In this document: positions 1 through 9,523 of the stretch, in pieces | How positions within the stretch are numbered: position 1 is the first letter of the stretch | How the letters are laid out: the number at the start of each line of letters is the position of its first letter | NCBI GenBank assembly: GCA_034003725.1 | Contig: JAVEYB010000004.1 | Span: 62,001 to 126,000 of the forward strand | Source of the DNA: Candidatus Zixiibacteriota bacterium | Lineage (GTDB): Bacteria > Zixibacteria > MSB-5A5 > GN15 > FEB-12 | Reading direction: 5' to 3' | Length of the DNA stretch: 64,000 nt | Made by a program: the position numbers and the translations under genes | The notes under the pieces: generated by a model | The model's database searches: none | Seen by the model: the letters and a program-made list of their open reading frames with translations, nothing else | What the model was told of the DNA's origin: nothing

Positions 1-12
1 ATAGCGCGAACG

Positions 13-339
13 CTACGCGAGGACCTTTTCCAGGCGCTGCATCAGCTGAGATTTCGGCACGGCGCCGACGACCTGATCCACGACCTCACCGTTCTTAAAG
101 AACAGGAGCGACGGGATCGACATGATGTTGTACTTCCCCGCCGTTTTGGCGTTGGAATCGACATCGAGCTTAGTGATTTTGATTCTCTCACCCATCTCGC
201 CGGCGATTTCTTCGAGGATCGGGGCGATCATCTTGCAGGGACCGCACCACGTGGCCCAGAAGTCCACAACTACCGGCTTGTCGGATTGAAGCACTTCGGC
301 TTCAAAGGAGTCATCAGTGATCTCGACGGGTTTGCTCAT
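13..339 (-). CDS. trxA: Thioredoxin
   Basis: A 108-residue thioredoxin, the usual length for the family. It reduces protein disulfides in the cytoplasm through the active-site motif WCGPC at about residues 31-35, and the conserved cis-proline segment (SIPSLLFF) follows near residue 75. The ATG is preceded by GAGGAAACGG, a good ribosome binding site. It lies upstream of no other leftward gene in this window because the window ends just past its stop. The large activase gene lies behind it on the same strand with a gap of 174 bases, so the two may not share a transcript. Family assignment is secure; which reductase feeds it cannot be seen here. Confidence 0.97.
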   Translation of the reverse strand: MSKPVEITDDSFEAEVLQSDKPVVVDFWATWCGPCKMIAPILEEIAGEMGERIKITKLDVDSNAKTAGKYNIMSIPSLLFFKNGEVVDQVVGAVPKSQLMQRLEKVLA

Positions 340-513
340 GTCCGTTTCCTCTATATTATTCGATTCACCATACGACTTTACGCCTACAACAGCCGGAGCG
401 GGGCCAGGTTCCGTCGAATCTCAAGCACGCCCGGGCAACAGCGACCAATATACCTGACGTTTTGCGGATTTGTCAAACGCTTAGCGAAGGGTGCAACGGG
501 TACGGGAGAGTGA

Positions 514-3500
514 TCAGAGCGCGACGCGAGTGCATCGCACGCGACTCATGACCTGATCGGCAAACGCTTCGAGTCGGGTCTCCTCGCCGGAGTCGCGCAA
601 TCCTTCGTAGCTGATATTGAGCCACGGTATGCCGCCCAGATCGTCGGCGAGCTTTCGGGACAGGGAGCTGACGATTGTGCCCGGCATACAGTTGAACGGC
701 ATTGCGTTGACGATCCCGGAGGCGCCCGATCGCACCATTTCGATAGCTTTGCCGACTGAAAGGATGGCTTCTCCCTTGATATCTTTCGACAGGTAATTCG
801 ACGCAAGGTCCATGACGGAGCTTACCGAGCCTTCGGGTCGAATCGGGAACACCCGGTGGGCGGCGCGCATGATCCGGTGTTCCTGCCAGCGCTGTGTTAT
901 CAACTGCAGGCTGCTGTGTGCCAGCGCCTTGAGATTCCAGTCCTGGATTGCATCGCGCTGATACGTGGTCGACGTGTAAAGCGGCCACTCGGTGAACGTA
1001 GCGAGCCAGACTTCCGTCCCCAATCGTTCGAGCTTGCGAATGAGATTGTTATTGGAGAAGCGGTTGCTTCGCAAATAGATCTCGCCGACGACGCCGACCA
1101 GCGGCTTTGTGGTCGACTTTCGTTCGATCGCGAGAAATGCCCGGGCTGCGGCTTCGGCCACTTCCTCCATCGGCGTATCGTCTCGTACGGCACTGTCCAT
1201 GCGGTCGAGAAACTCGGCGTAGACCCGGTCGGCCTCGCCTTCGACGGCCTCATACGGCCGGGTCTGATGCAGCATTTTCATGAGGCAATCAACCAGCACC
1301 ATGGCCTTCCACGCCGTCGTGCGAAAGCCTGTTCCATCGAGGCCAAACTGCGAGTATCCGTCGCGCGAGTTGGGTGAGAAGATCGGAATATCCCGGTAAC
1401 CGAGCTCATCGAGGATCAGCCTGTGCAGCTGGCTGTATTGCCCGAACCGACACGGACCATCAGCCCCGGGCATGAAAAACACGGAGCGCTTCGGGTCGAA
1501 TCCCGTCGATCGTATCTTCTTGATCATGTCGCCCGTGGTGATGACGCAGGGGAAACATTCTTTACCGGAGGTAAACTTCTGACCGAAGGCGAGGGTAGCG
1601 TCATCCGGTTCCTCGAGCACTTCGGCAGTCAGTCCATACCGGTCGAAAGCCGCCCGCAGCGCGTAGGCCTGGTCGCACATATTGGGAATGTATATGGTCT
1701 TTTCGAATGGTCGAAAGTCATCCTGCGAGATACTGAACTCGGTGATGGGCGGCCGATAGCGGTAAAAGCGCAGCGAGTCCAGAAACGCTTCGCACCGTGT
1801 GATCAGTCCTGCATCGGCTGAGTGTTCGTCGAGTTCGAGCTGCAGATACGGCTTGCCTGTCATGGTCCGACGGAAGTAGTGCGTAATGAAGGAGTCAGGA
1901 CCGCACCCGAATGAGGTGATGTACACGGCAAACAGGTTTGGGTGAGTGCGGATGAACCTCGCAGCCGACATGATTCGGCGTCCGTAGCGCCAGTACATAG
2001 AGTCATTGAGCGAGCCTTCCTCTTCCGGAAGGGGCAGAAAGTCGATCGAAATGACTTTGTAGCCGAGGGCGCGAATTTTGTCGGGCAGTTCCATGGAGAG
2101 GCGGCGGTCGAAGCCGTTGTACGGGCGGCTGACAATGACCAGAACCTTCTCCCCGCTTTGGAGCCCTTCAAGTATTTTCTTTCCTTCCGCCCTCAGTTCT
2201 TCTTTGAACGCCCGGTAGGCATTGATTCCGGCTCGAGTGGCGCGGGTTAAATCGCGTTCGCCGATATTGAGTTCTTTCGCGATCGCGCGAAGGCGCCGGC
2301 GTGTGTCGGGGAGGTCGTAACTGAGCTGTACCGGCGCGTCGACGAACCGGATACCGAGTTTGGAAAAGTCAAATCGAGCGCGTATGGACGATCCGACGGA
2401 CTGCACGTACGGACAGCTGTATGCTCCCTCGTCGCTGGACTCATTTTCTTCGGCAGTTTTGATGAGTGACGGAAGAAAAATAACATCGACTTTTTTCGCG
2501 ATCAGGTTGTTGACGTGTCCATAGACGAGTTTGACCGGATAACACGTTTCCGCCGCAAAGAGCTCAAGCGAATCTTCGACAATCCGGTGGTTACTGACGT
2601 CGGAAAGCACGATGCGGAAGTCGAGCGCCTCGAAGAAGGCCATCCAGAACGGGTAGAACTCGTAGAAGTGCAGCGCGCGCGGAATGCCGATTCGTTTCAG
2701 AGGCTGCCGTGGCTGTTTGTACCGACCGCGACGGCGGTACAGCCCTTTCTGCCGCATGGTGGAGTAATCGCGCGGGAGGGTTCGTTCGGCGGTGCGATTA
2801 ACCTCGTATTTTTCGCAGCGGGCGCCGTAGAACAGGGGTTGTTCACCTTCAATCTCCACGCGGCGGATTTCGCAGTGGTTCGAGCACTCTTCGCACGGAA
2901 ACGTGGCCACGTTGTACTTTCGCTTATACAGCTCGAAACCCTTGAACCGGGTTTGGAAACCCGTCTCCCCGACCTTTTCGATAGCCAGGATGGCGGCGCC
3001 GATCGCGCCGGTGACGTCGTGGTGCGGCGGCACCGTTATCTTCCGACCGATCAGATTCTCGAAGGCGGCGACGACACCTTTGTTCCAGGCGACGCCGCCC
3101 TGGAAGAAGATGTTTTCGCCGATCTTGCGATCGCCGACGACTTTGTTGAGATAGTTGCTCGCGATCGAGTATGCCAGCCCCGCAATGAGGTCATCCTTTT
3201 TGGCACCCGACCGCATGTGGGCGACCAGATCGGACTCCATGAACACCGTGCAGCGTTCCCCGCATCCGACGGGGCATGTCGCACAGAGGGCGCGGTCGCC
3301 GAATTCGGTTTCGATGTTGATTTTCAGCTTCTCGGCCTGTTCCTGCAGGAAGGAGCCGGTTCCGGCGGCGCAGGCCTTGTTCATCTCAAAGTCGACGACG
3401 GCTTTGTTCTCGATTGAGATGTACTTGGAGTCCTGGCCCCCTATCTCGAAGATGGTATCGACGGTTGGATCTATGTTGATCGCGGCGGTGGCCTGGGCGG

Positions 3501-4701
3501 TGATTTCATTGCGGACGATGTCGGCGCCTATAAAGTCGCCGATGAGGTATCGGCCGGAGCCGGTGGTGCCGACGGCGGCGACGTTCACGCGACCGTTCAC
3601 TTCCAGCCCGATTTCCGCCAGCCCCTTGCGAACGGCTTCGATCGGCCGGCCCTCGGTCATAAGATAGCGCCGGGCGATAACCCGGTGATCGGAATCGATC
3701 AAAACGAGGTTGGTGGACAGCGAACCAACATCGACGCCGAGGAAGACGTCGAGTTTGTCGAAGCCGGTCGGCGGATCAGCGGTCGTGACGGCGTAGAATT
3801 TGGAGTCGGGGTGATCGTAAGTCAGGGCCTCGCGACCGCGTTCGGCATCTTCGCGGTACTCGAGATAGGCGGCGAGCCGGTCGGGGTCAAAAGGGTCCAC
3901 CAACGCGCGCTGATCGTTCGCCAGCGCCGCGGCTCCGATTGCCGCCACCACGTTGAAGCCATCGGGGATAACGAGCTCGCCGTCGGCGAGTTCAAGCACA
4001 TCGGTGAAGGCGCGCACCATACCGGGGTTGGCGGCCACTCCCCCTTCGAACGCGATCGGTTTCTCCAGTCTTTTGCCGCGCGCGATCGCCGATTTGAAAT
4101 TTCTCGCCACGGCAAAACACAGGCCGGCGACTATGTCATAATCGGGGGTTGCGATCTGCTGGAGGTGGATCATATCGGTCTTGGCGAAAACCGAGCATCG
4201 TCCGGCGATTCTCGGCGGGTTACTCGATTTGAGGGCGAGGGCGCCAAACTCGTGCTCGATATCAATCTTGAGACGACCGGCCTGCTGATCGAGGAACGAG
4301 CCCGTTCCGGCGGCACACTGCGCGTTCATGGCGAAATCGACGATCGTGCGGGACTCGGGATCAAGCAACAGCAGTTTGGAGTCTTCTCCCCCCATTTCAA
4401 TGACCGTGCGGACATGCGGCACGACACGGAAATTGCCCGCCGCGAGCGCGGCGATTTCTCCGAACGCTTTTCCCCGAAGTACAGATTGGCTCGTCTTGGC
4501 CCCGATGCCGGTGTGCCCGAGGTAGATGGTTCCGCCTGCCAGATCGCCGAATTCGGTTTCGAGAAGTTGGCGGAGCGTTTCGAACGGCCCGTCGTCGAAC
4601 CGGCGGTAGACGCGCCGCACGATCTGCCCCTCGGCCAGCAGAACCAGTTTAACGGCAACGGATCCAATGTCGATGCCGAGCGAAAGGACCGGATGTGCCA
4701 T
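514..4701 (-). CDS. Double-module acyl-CoA dehydratase activase (BadF/BcrA family + DUF2229)
   Basis: A 1395-residue protein of the activator family for 2-hydroxyacyl-CoA dehydratases and benzoyl-CoA reductases, which use ATP hydrolysis to pass a low-potential electron to the target enzyme. Two ASKHA-type ATPase modules run in tandem: residues about 5-270 (GIDIGS, GGEDSK, CAAGTGSF) and about 315-585 (GVDVGS, GGQDSK, CAAGTGSF). The second has an extra cysteine cluster, CATCPVGCGERC. The rest is a DUF2229/CoA-activase C-terminal region beginning near RIGIPRALHFYEF. The cysteine in each CAAGTG motif is the expected ligand of a bridging [4Fe-4S] cluster. No dehydratase subunit is encoded nearby, so the substrate is unknown. 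There is no convincing ribosome binding site before the ATG. Confidence 0.9.
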   Translation of the reverse strand: MAHPVLSLGIDIGSVAVKLVLLAEGQIVRRVYRRFDDGPFETLRQLLETEFGDLAGGTIYLGHTGIGAKTSQSVLRGKAFGEIAALAAGNFRVVPHVRTVIEMGGEDSKLLLLDPESRTIVDFAMNAQCAAGTGSFLDQQAGRLKIDIEHEFGALALKSSNPPRIAGRCSVFAKTDMIHLQQIATPDYDIVAGLCFAVARNFKSAIARGKRLEKPIAFEGGVAANPGMVRAFTDVLELADGELVIPDGFNVVAAIGAAALANDQRALVDPFDPDRLAAYLEYREDAERGREALTYDHPDSKFYAVTTADPPTGFDKLDVFLGVDVGSLSTNLVLIDSDHRVIARRYLMTEGRPIEAVRKGLAEIGLEVNGRVNVAAVGTTGSGRYLIGDFIGADIVRNEITAQATAAINIDPTVDTIFEIGGQDSKYISIENKAVVDFEMNKACAAGTGSFLQEQAEKLKINIETEFGDRALCATCPVGCGERCTVFMESDLVAHMRSGAKKDDLIAGLAYSIASNYLNKVVGDRKIGENIFFQGGVAWNKGVVAAFENLIGRKITVPPHHDVTGAIGAAILAIEKVGETGFQTRFKGFELYKRKYNVATFPCEECSNHCEIRRVEIEGEQPLFYGARCEKYEVNRTAERTLPRDYSTMRQKGLYRRRGRYKQPRQPLKRIGIPRALHFYEFYPFWMAFFEALDFRIVLSDVSNHRIVEDSLELFAAETCYPVKLVYGHVNNLIAKKVDVIFLPSLIKTAEENESSDEGAYSCPYVQSVGSSIRARFDFSKLGIRFVDAPVQLSYDLPDTRRRLRAIAKELNIGERDLTRATRAGINAYRAFKEELRAEGKKILEGLQSGEKVLVIVSRPYNGFDRRLSMELPDKIRALGYKVISIDFLPLPEEEGSLNDSMYWRYGRRIMSAARFIRTHPNLFAVYITSFGCGPDSFITHYFRRTMTGKPYLQLELDEHSADAGLITRCEAFLDSLRFYRYRPPITEFSISQDDFRPFEKTIYIPNMCDQAYALRAAFDRYGLTAEVLEEPDDATLAFGQKFTSGKECFPCVITTGDMIKKIRSTGFDPKRSVFFMPGADGPCRFGQYSQLHRLILDELGYRDIPIFSPNSRDGYSQFGLDGTGFRTTAWKAMVLVDCLMKMLHQTRPYEAVEGEADRVYAEFLDRMDSAVRDDTPMEEVAEAAARAFLAIERKSTTKPLVGVVGEIYLRSNRFSNNNLIRKLERLGTEVWLATFTEWPLYTSTTYQRDAIQDWNLKALAHSSLQLITQRWQEHRIMRAAHRVFPIRPEGSVSSVMDLASNYLSKDIKGEAILSVGKAIEMVRSGASGIVNAMPFNCMPGTIVSSLSRKLADDLGGIPWLNISYEGLRDSGEETRLEAFADQVMSRVRCTRVAL

Positions 4702-5030
4702 AGCAATCTAGAAAGTAGGTTCGAGTTTCCTAGACGGCAAGGAGAATGTCGCCTGGGCGGAGGCGTAAATATATACCTTTTTGGACCTTAGGTATCCGCG
4801 AGCATTGGCGCGACCATGCGGACCCGGGAGGCTCATGTGAAAATAGTAGCATGACACGTCGTCGGTCGAAGATGGGAATGTAGATTAGTTTTATCCGTAT
4901 CCGACCTCACCAAGGGCTCCCCCTGTTTTGCCTAACCATCTATAAAGCAATATATTAGGTACAAGATTCACTTCTCCTCGGGGCGGGGAACTTTTTCTTC
5001 ATGGAGTCGTTAAGAAAATACTTTACAAAC

Positions 5031-5048
5031 CGGTAAAGATTTGTAGAT
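5031..5048. promoter_or_regulatory. Inverted-repeat operator, CTTTAC-N6-GTAAAG
   Basis: A perfect 6-bp inverted repeat with a 6-bp spacer lies on top of the -35 element and the start of the spacer of the promoter at 5032-5059, 53 bases before the rrf2 start codon. That position fits repression. The natural candidate is the Rrf2/IscR-like protein encoded just downstream. It does not resemble the long type-1 IscR site of enterobacteria. Confidence 0.55.
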
Positions 5049-5059
5049 TGCAGATAACT
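5032..5059 (+). promoter_or_regulatory. Probable sigma-70 promoter of the rrf2-suf operon
   Basis: TTTACA (5032-5037), a 16-base spacer and TAGATT (5054-5059) precede the regulator gene by about 42 bases. The -35 is covered by the inverted repeat. Confidence 0.5.
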
Positions 5060-5101
5060 TTGACGATGAATTGGATTGAAAGGCTCTATTAACGAGAGAT
5101 T

Positions 5102-5626
5102 ATGAGAATATCTGCGATAGAAGAGTACGGACTTCGCTGCCTCGTCACGCTGGCTCGCGAAGGGACCAAGGGGATGTTGTCGATTGCCGACATGGCAGAG
5201 CGCGAGGGTCTGTCCGTGCCTTATACTTCCAAGCTGCTCTCCATCCTCAGGAAGGCCGGTCTGGTGACCGCAGAGCGCGGGCGTGGCGGCGGGTTTTCGA
5301 TCGCGCGCGACCCGGCCGAGATCGACCTGTACGAGGTGATAACGGCGCTGGGCGGGCCGATCATCGACCCGGACCATTGCAGCCGCTTTTCGGGCCAGCG
5401 TGAGGAGTGTGTGCATGCCGAAAACTGCACAGTCCACGATGTGCTCGGGGGTCTCGCCGGGTACATACAGGAGTTTCTGTCGCGGACGACAGTGGCGGAC
5501 CTGATCGCTACGGAGCCGATCATTGAGCTGCGGCCCCGCGGTGAGCGGGTCGAAGCGCGAGCGATCCCGGCGACGCCGAAAGTCGCCCGTCAGGCGAACA
5601 GTTTCCAGCCGGATGCAGAGAATTGA
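5102..5626 (+). CDS. Rrf2-family Fe-S-sensing regulator, IscR-like
   Basis: A 174-residue Rrf2-family winged-helix DNA-binding protein. The N-terminal 80 residues carry the usual helix-turn-helix (SVPYTSKLLSILRKAGLV) and wing (RGRGGGF). Three cysteines follow at about residues 98, 107 and 113 in HC...EEC...NC; cysteines in this position bind a [2Fe-2S] cluster in IscR. The gene is first in the suf operon, 28 bases before sufC, and its promoter overlaps an inverted repeat, so it probably represses its own operon when clusters are plentiful. The exact subfamily (IscR or SufR-like) is not settled by the sequence alone; SufR proper is a different, DeoR-like protein. Confidence 0.88.
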   Translation: MRISAIEEYGLRCLVTLAREGTKGMLSIADMAEREGLSVPYTSKLLSILRKAGLVTAERGRGGGFSIARDPAEIDLYEVITALGGPIIDPDHCSRFSGQREECVHAENCTVHDVLGGLAGYIQEFLSRTTVADLIATEPIIELRPRGERVEARAIPATPKVARQANSFQPDAEN

Positions 5627-5654
5627 GTCGTAGTAACGATAGAGGAAGGATTCG

Positions 5655-6425
5655 ATGACCGAGAAACACGCTTTGCTTTCGTTTACTGATATCCACGTCG
5701 AAGTGGAAGGCAAGGAAGTTGTCAAAGGGGTATCCCTGACGATCAACGCAGGCGAGACGCATGCGATTATGGGCCCGAACGGGTCCGGGAAATCGTCGCT
5801 TTCGCAGGCGCTCATGGGGCATCCGTCTTATGCGATCACCAAGGGCGACGCCTTTTTGGGCGGCCAATCCCTGCTGGAGATGGAGCCTGACGAGCGGTCG
5901 CGGGCGGGGCTGTTCCTTGCGTTTCAGTACCCGCTGGCCATTCCGGGTGTCACGGTGGCCAATTTCATGCGGTCGGCGCTGCAGTCGCATCGCGGCAAGG
6001 ACGCCGACATGTCCGATTTCCGGAGCCTGTTTAAAAGAGAAATGGACGCGTTGGGGATCGATCATTCGTTTGCTACTCGCTATCTAAACGAGGGATTCTC
6101 CGGGGGCGAGAAGAAACGGGTCGAGATTTTGCAGATGGCGATGCTGCAGCCGACAGTCGCGATCCTCGATGAGACCGATTCGGGTCTCGATATTGACGCC
6201 CTCAAGACCGTTGCCGAGGGTATCAATCGCTTTCACACGGACAGCAACGGAATACTGCTGGTGACCCACTATCAGCGCTTGTTGAACTACGTCAAGCCGG
6301 ACTACGTGCACGTCATGATGGGCGGTCATCTGGTCAAGTCGGGCGGGCCCGAGCTGGCGCTTCGGCTCGAAGAGCAGGGCTACGATTGGGTCGCCGCAGA
6401 GGCAAATCAGAAAGTTGAGGTCTAG
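5655..6425 (+). CDS. sufC: Fe-S cluster assembly ATPase SufC
   Basis: A 256-residue ABC-type ATPase that drives the SufBCD scaffold. Walker A is GPNGSGKSS (about residue 38), the signature [11 protein letters not shown] is near residue 151, and Walker B with the SufC-typical ending [11 protein letters not shown] is near residue 176. There is no membrane segment, as expected for the soluble SufC. AGAGGAAGG precedes the ATG. It is followed after 5 bases by sufB. Confidence 0.97.
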   Translation: MTEKHALLSFTDIHVEVEGKEVVKGVSLTINAGETHAIMGPNGSGKSSLSQALMGHPSYAITKGDAFLGGQSLLEMEPDERSRAGLFLAFQYPLAIPGVTVANFMRSALQSHRGKDADMSDFRSLFKREMDALGIDHSFATRYLNEGFSGGEKKRVEILQMAMLQPTVAILDETDSGLDIDALKTVAEGINRFHTDSNGILLVTHYQRLLNYVKPDYVHVMMGGHLVKSGGPELALRLEEQGYDWVAAEANQKVEV

Positions 6426-6430
6426 ATATC

Positions 6431-7864
6431 ATGGGTGACGCAGCGCAGAGACAGAGAGAAGATCTGTCCCAGCTCAACAACGACTACGCCACCCGCTACG
6501 GGTTCCGCGACCCGGTGGACTATTTCCACAAGGGTGCCCGCGGTATAAATCACGAAGTCGTTGAGATGATCTCGCAGATGAAGAAAGAACCGCGCTGGAT
6601 GTCGGACATTCGTCATCACGCATTGGACGTCTTTCTCGCGAAGCCGACCCCTCAGTGGGGCAACAGCAAGCTGCTCAATGAGATCGTGTTCGAGAACATA
6701 TTCTATTTCATGAAGCCCATCGAGCAGCAGGGCAAAAGCTGGGACGACGTCCCGGAGTATATCCGCAAGACGTTCGACCGGCTGGGTATTCCCGAGGCCG
6801 AGAAGAACTTTCTCGGCGGGGTTTCGGCGCAGTACGAATCCGAGGTCGTCTACCATTCGATGCGTGAGGATCTCAAGAAGCTCGGAGTCGTTTTCCTCGA
6901 TATGGACTCGGGGCTGCGGGAATACCCTGAGATCGTGCAGAAGTATTTCGGGACGGTTATCCCCACGGACGACAACAAATACGCGGCGTTGAACACATCG
7001 GTGTGGTCGGGCGGTTCGTTCATCTACGTACCGCCGGGCGTCGATGTCGCAATTCCGCTGCAGGCCTATTTCCGCATCAACGCCGAGAACATGGGGCAAT
7101 TCGAACGGACGCTGATCATCGCCGACAAGGGCTCGCGCGTTCATTATATCGAGGGGTGCACGGCGCCGGTGTACTCGACGGATTCGCTGCACTCCGCAGT
7201 GGTCGAGTTGATTGCGCTCGAGGATGCGTCCATTCGATACACAACGATTCAGAACTGGGCTCGCAATATTTACAATCTGGTCACCAAGCGGGCGACCGCT
7301 CACAAAAACGCTACGGTGGAGTGGGTGGACGGCAATCTCGGTTCGCGCCTGACGATGAAATACCCCTGTATCCAGCTTGTCGGCGAAGGTGCACGCGGCG
7401 AGATATTGTCGGTCGCGTTCGCCGGGCAGGACCAGCATCAGGACGCCGGCGCAAAAGTGATTCATGCGGCGCCTAATACGTCGTCGCGAATCACCTCGAA
7501 ATCGATCTCCAAAGACAACGGCCGGGCTTCGTATCGCGGCCTGGCGAAGATACACAAGAACGCGACCAACGCGAAGATCTCGGTCGAGTGCGACGCGCTG
7601 TTGATCGGCGACGATGCCCGCAGCGATACGTACCCGACGATGGAGATCGACAACGATCAGGTCCGGGTGGAACACGAGGCGCGCGTTTCCAAGGTGGCGG
7701 AGGAGCAGCTGTTCTACCTGACCAGCCGCGGCCTGACCGAGGATGACGCCCGTCTGCTGATCGTAAACGGCTTCATGGAGCCGTTCACGAAAGAGCTGCC
7801 GCTGGAATACGCGGTGGAATTGAACCGGCTGATCGAACTTGAAATGGAAGGATCGATAGGCTGA
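6431..7864 (+). CDS. sufB: Fe-S cluster assembly scaffold SufB
   Basis: A 477-residue SufB, the scaffold subunit on which the nascent cluster is built in the SufBC2D complex. Recognisable family segments are [12 protein letters not shown] near the N terminus and the C-terminal half with [19 protein letters not shown], which contains the conserved cysteine region, then [17 protein letters not shown]. Length is normal for SufB. It lies between sufC and sufD with spacers of 5 and 1 bases, so translation is probably coupled. Confidence 0.97.
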   Translation: MGDAAQRQREDLSQLNNDYATRYGFRDPVDYFHKGARGINHEVVEMISQMKKEPRWMSDIRHHALDVFLAKPTPQWGNSKLLNEIVFENIFYFMKPIEQQGKSWDDVPEYIRKTFDRLGIPEAEKNFLGGVSAQYESEVVYHSMREDLKKLGVVFLDMDSGLREYPEIVQKYFGTVIPTDDNKYAALNTSVWSGGSFIYVPPGVDVAIPLQAYFRINAENMGQFERTLIIADKGSRVHYIEGCTAPVYSTDSLHSAVVELIALEDASIRYTTIQNWARNIYNLVTKRATAHKNATVEWVDGNLGSRLTMKYPCIQLVGEGARGEILSVAFAGQDQHQDAGAKVIHAAPNTSSRITSKSISKDNGRASYRGLAKIHKNATNAKISVECDALLIGDDARSDTYPTMEIDNDQVRVEHEARVSKVAEEQLFYLTSRGLTEDDARLLIVNGFMEPFTKELPLEYAVELNRLIELEMEGSIG

Positions 7865-7865
7865 T

Positions 7866-9191
7866 ATGGCAAGCAACATCACGCAGGAAACTCGATACAC
7901 GATTCCTGAAATAGCCAGTCCGGCGCTCGAGCGCGGGCCGCTGTGGATCCGCGACATTCGCCGAGCGTCACTTGAGGCGTTCAATTCGACGCCTGTCCCC
8001 CGCCGCGGGCTGGCGCTGTGGCGGTATACCGATCCGGAGACCTTCCTGATCAGGTCCGACGTCATGGACACTGCGTTCGGCGACCATTTCGATGAGGCCG
8101 AGTCAATCGAGACGAAGCACTTCGAAGACGGAACGCTCGACGGCCTGGTGATCGACCACGGTGGGCGTCGGATCGACGTCCGGTTGTCCGGCCATTCGGC
8201 GCGTAACGGAATCGTGATCATGGCGCTTTCGGACGCGATCGAGACGCATCGCGAGCTGGTGGAGCGACACCTCTACCAGGCGGTCAACTCCCGCACGGGG
8301 AAGTTCGAGGCCATGAACGGCGCGCTGTGGAACGACGGCGTATTCGTTTTCATCCCTGATAACAAGACCGTGGAGCGGCCGATTCACCTCATTCGCGAGG
8401 CCGGCCGAGCGGGTTCGGCATCGTTTCCGCGCCTGCTGGTCGTGGTCGGCGCCAACGCCGAGGTAACATTGGTCGACGAATATGCGGGCGGAGAGCGTAC
8501 TTCCGAACACGGTCTTGCGTACACGAACGGCGCAGTGGAGATATTCGGCGGGCCGGACAGTCGCACGCGCTATATCTCGCTTCAGCGTCAGGCTGAGGGC
8601 ACGATTTCTTACCTGACGCACCGTGCCCGGATCGGCACGGGGGCCAGTATGCTCACTGTCCCGTTTGCGTTCGGGGCGTCGATTTCCAAGCAGAATTTCG
8701 GCGTGGACCTCAACGGCGAGGGGGCCACCAGCAAGATGGTCGGTCTCGTGTTCGGTAACGGTCGTCAGCACTTTGACAATCACACGCTGCATCACCACAC
8801 GGTCGGGCAGACGTTTTCGGACATCGATTTCAAGGTGGTGCTGCGAGGCAAGTCCCGGTCGGCGTATACGGGTCTGATCAGGATCGATCATCACGCCAAA
8901 TCATGCGAGGCATATCAGGAGAATCGCAATCTCCTGCTGAATCGCGGCACGAAAGCCGAGACCATTCCGGAACTGGAGATTCTCAACGAGGACGTCAGCT
9001 GCAGTCACGGTGCGACAGTCGGACCGATCGACGACATGCAGGTCTTCTACCTCATGGCGCGCGGCATCCACTATCAGGAGGCCGTTCGGATGGTGGTTTC
9101 GGGCTTCGTGCGCTCGTCGATTACGGCAGCCCCGGCCGATTTGCAGGAGCGGCTGAGCAGCGTTATCAGCGAACGATTGGGAGACCTCTGA
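7866..9191 (+). CDS. sufD: Fe-S cluster assembly protein SufD
   Basis: A 441-residue SufD, the partner of SufB in the SufBC2D scaffold complex. The C-terminal beta-helix core shows SRSAYTGLIRIDHHA, ENRNLLLN, then the hallmark EDVSCSHGATVGPID with the conserved histidine, and MARGI. The N-terminal third is more variable, as usual. It starts 1 base after the sufB stop and ends 3 bases before the Rieske gene. Confidence 0.96.
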   Translation: MASNITQETRYTIPEIASPALERGPLWIRDIRRASLEAFNSTPVPRRGLALWRYTDPETFLIRSDVMDTAFGDHFDEAESIETKHFEDGTLDGLVIDHGGRRIDVRLSGHSARNGIVIMALSDAIETHRELVERHLYQAVNSRTGKFEAMNGALWNDGVFVFIPDNKTVERPIHLIREAGRAGSASFPRLLVVVGANAEVTLVDEYAGGERTSEHGLAYTNGAVEIFGGPDSRTRYISLQRQAEGTISYLTHRARIGTGASMLTVPFAFGASISKQNFGVDLNGEGATSKMVGLVFGNGRQHFDNHTLHHHTVGQTFSDIDFKVVLRGKSRSAYTGLIRIDHHAKSCEAYQENRNLLLNRGTKAETIPELEILNEDVSCSHGATVGPIDDMQVFYLMARGIHYQEAVRMVVSGFVRSSITAAPADLQERLSSVISERLGDL

Positions 9192-9194
9192 TCG

Positions 9195-9509
9195 ATGACC
9201 GGGTTCGTGAAGGTGGCGACAGTCGAAGAGGTTCCGGAAGGAACGTTCAAGAAGATCGAAGTTGAATTCGAGCGTCTGGTTCTCGTTCACACGGCCGACG
9301 GGTATTTCGCCCTGGCCGACGAGTGCACGCACGACGGGGAGCCGATCAGTTCGGGGTTCCTCAAGCGTAATGAACTGATCTGCAGTCGCCACGGAGCGCG
9401 GTTTGACGTCCGCAGCGGGGCGGTCACCCGTCCCCCGGCGCTCGTCCCGCTGGAGACGCACGAGGTGAAGGTCGAAGGAGACGAGATCTTCGTCAGGCTG
9501 GCTGAGTAA
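9195..9509 (+). CDS. Rieske [2Fe-2S] ferredoxin-type protein in suf operon
   Basis: A 104-residue single-domain Rieske protein of the NirD/biphenyl-dioxygenase-ferredoxin type. The two cluster-binding boxes are ECTHDG (C-x-H, about residue 36) and ICSRHGARF (C-x-x-H, about residue 56), giving the standard 2 Cys/2 His ligation. There is no signal or membrane segment, so it should be cytoplasmic. It lies between sufD and sufS with spacers of 3 and 14 bases, so it is part of the operon. A role as electron donor during cluster assembly is plausible but is inference; a Rieske protein occupies the same operon slot in several suf operons. Confidence 0.9.
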   Translation: MTGFVKVATVEEVPEGTFKKIEVEFERLVLVHTADGYFALADECTHDGEPISSGFLKRNELICSRHGARFDVRSGAVTRPPALVPLETHEVKVEGDEIFVRLAE

Positions 9510-9523
9510 GAGGGTGTAACACG

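Larger units (their letters stand above)
4702..5101. other. Divergent intergenic region between activase and rrf2/suf operon
   Basis: About 400 bases without a supported gene. The right-hand end holds a promoter and an overlapping inverted repeat for the rrf2-suf operon (listed separately). The left half is AT-richer near 4765-4785 (TATATATTT on the minus strand), which could be a -10 region for the activase gene, but I could not pair it with a -35. Confidence 0.5.

Noticed and set aside
2515-3417. 300-codon open frame on the plus strand
   Set aside because: It lies wholly antisense to the activase gene, whose motifs are unmistakable; the translated frame has no recognisable content.
3685-4791. 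368-codon open frame on the plus strand
   Set aside because: Antisense shadow of the activase gene in high-GC DNA; no family features.
6422-8221. 599-codon open frame on the minus strand
   Set aside because: Antisense to sufB and sufD, which are certain. Length reflects codon bias only.
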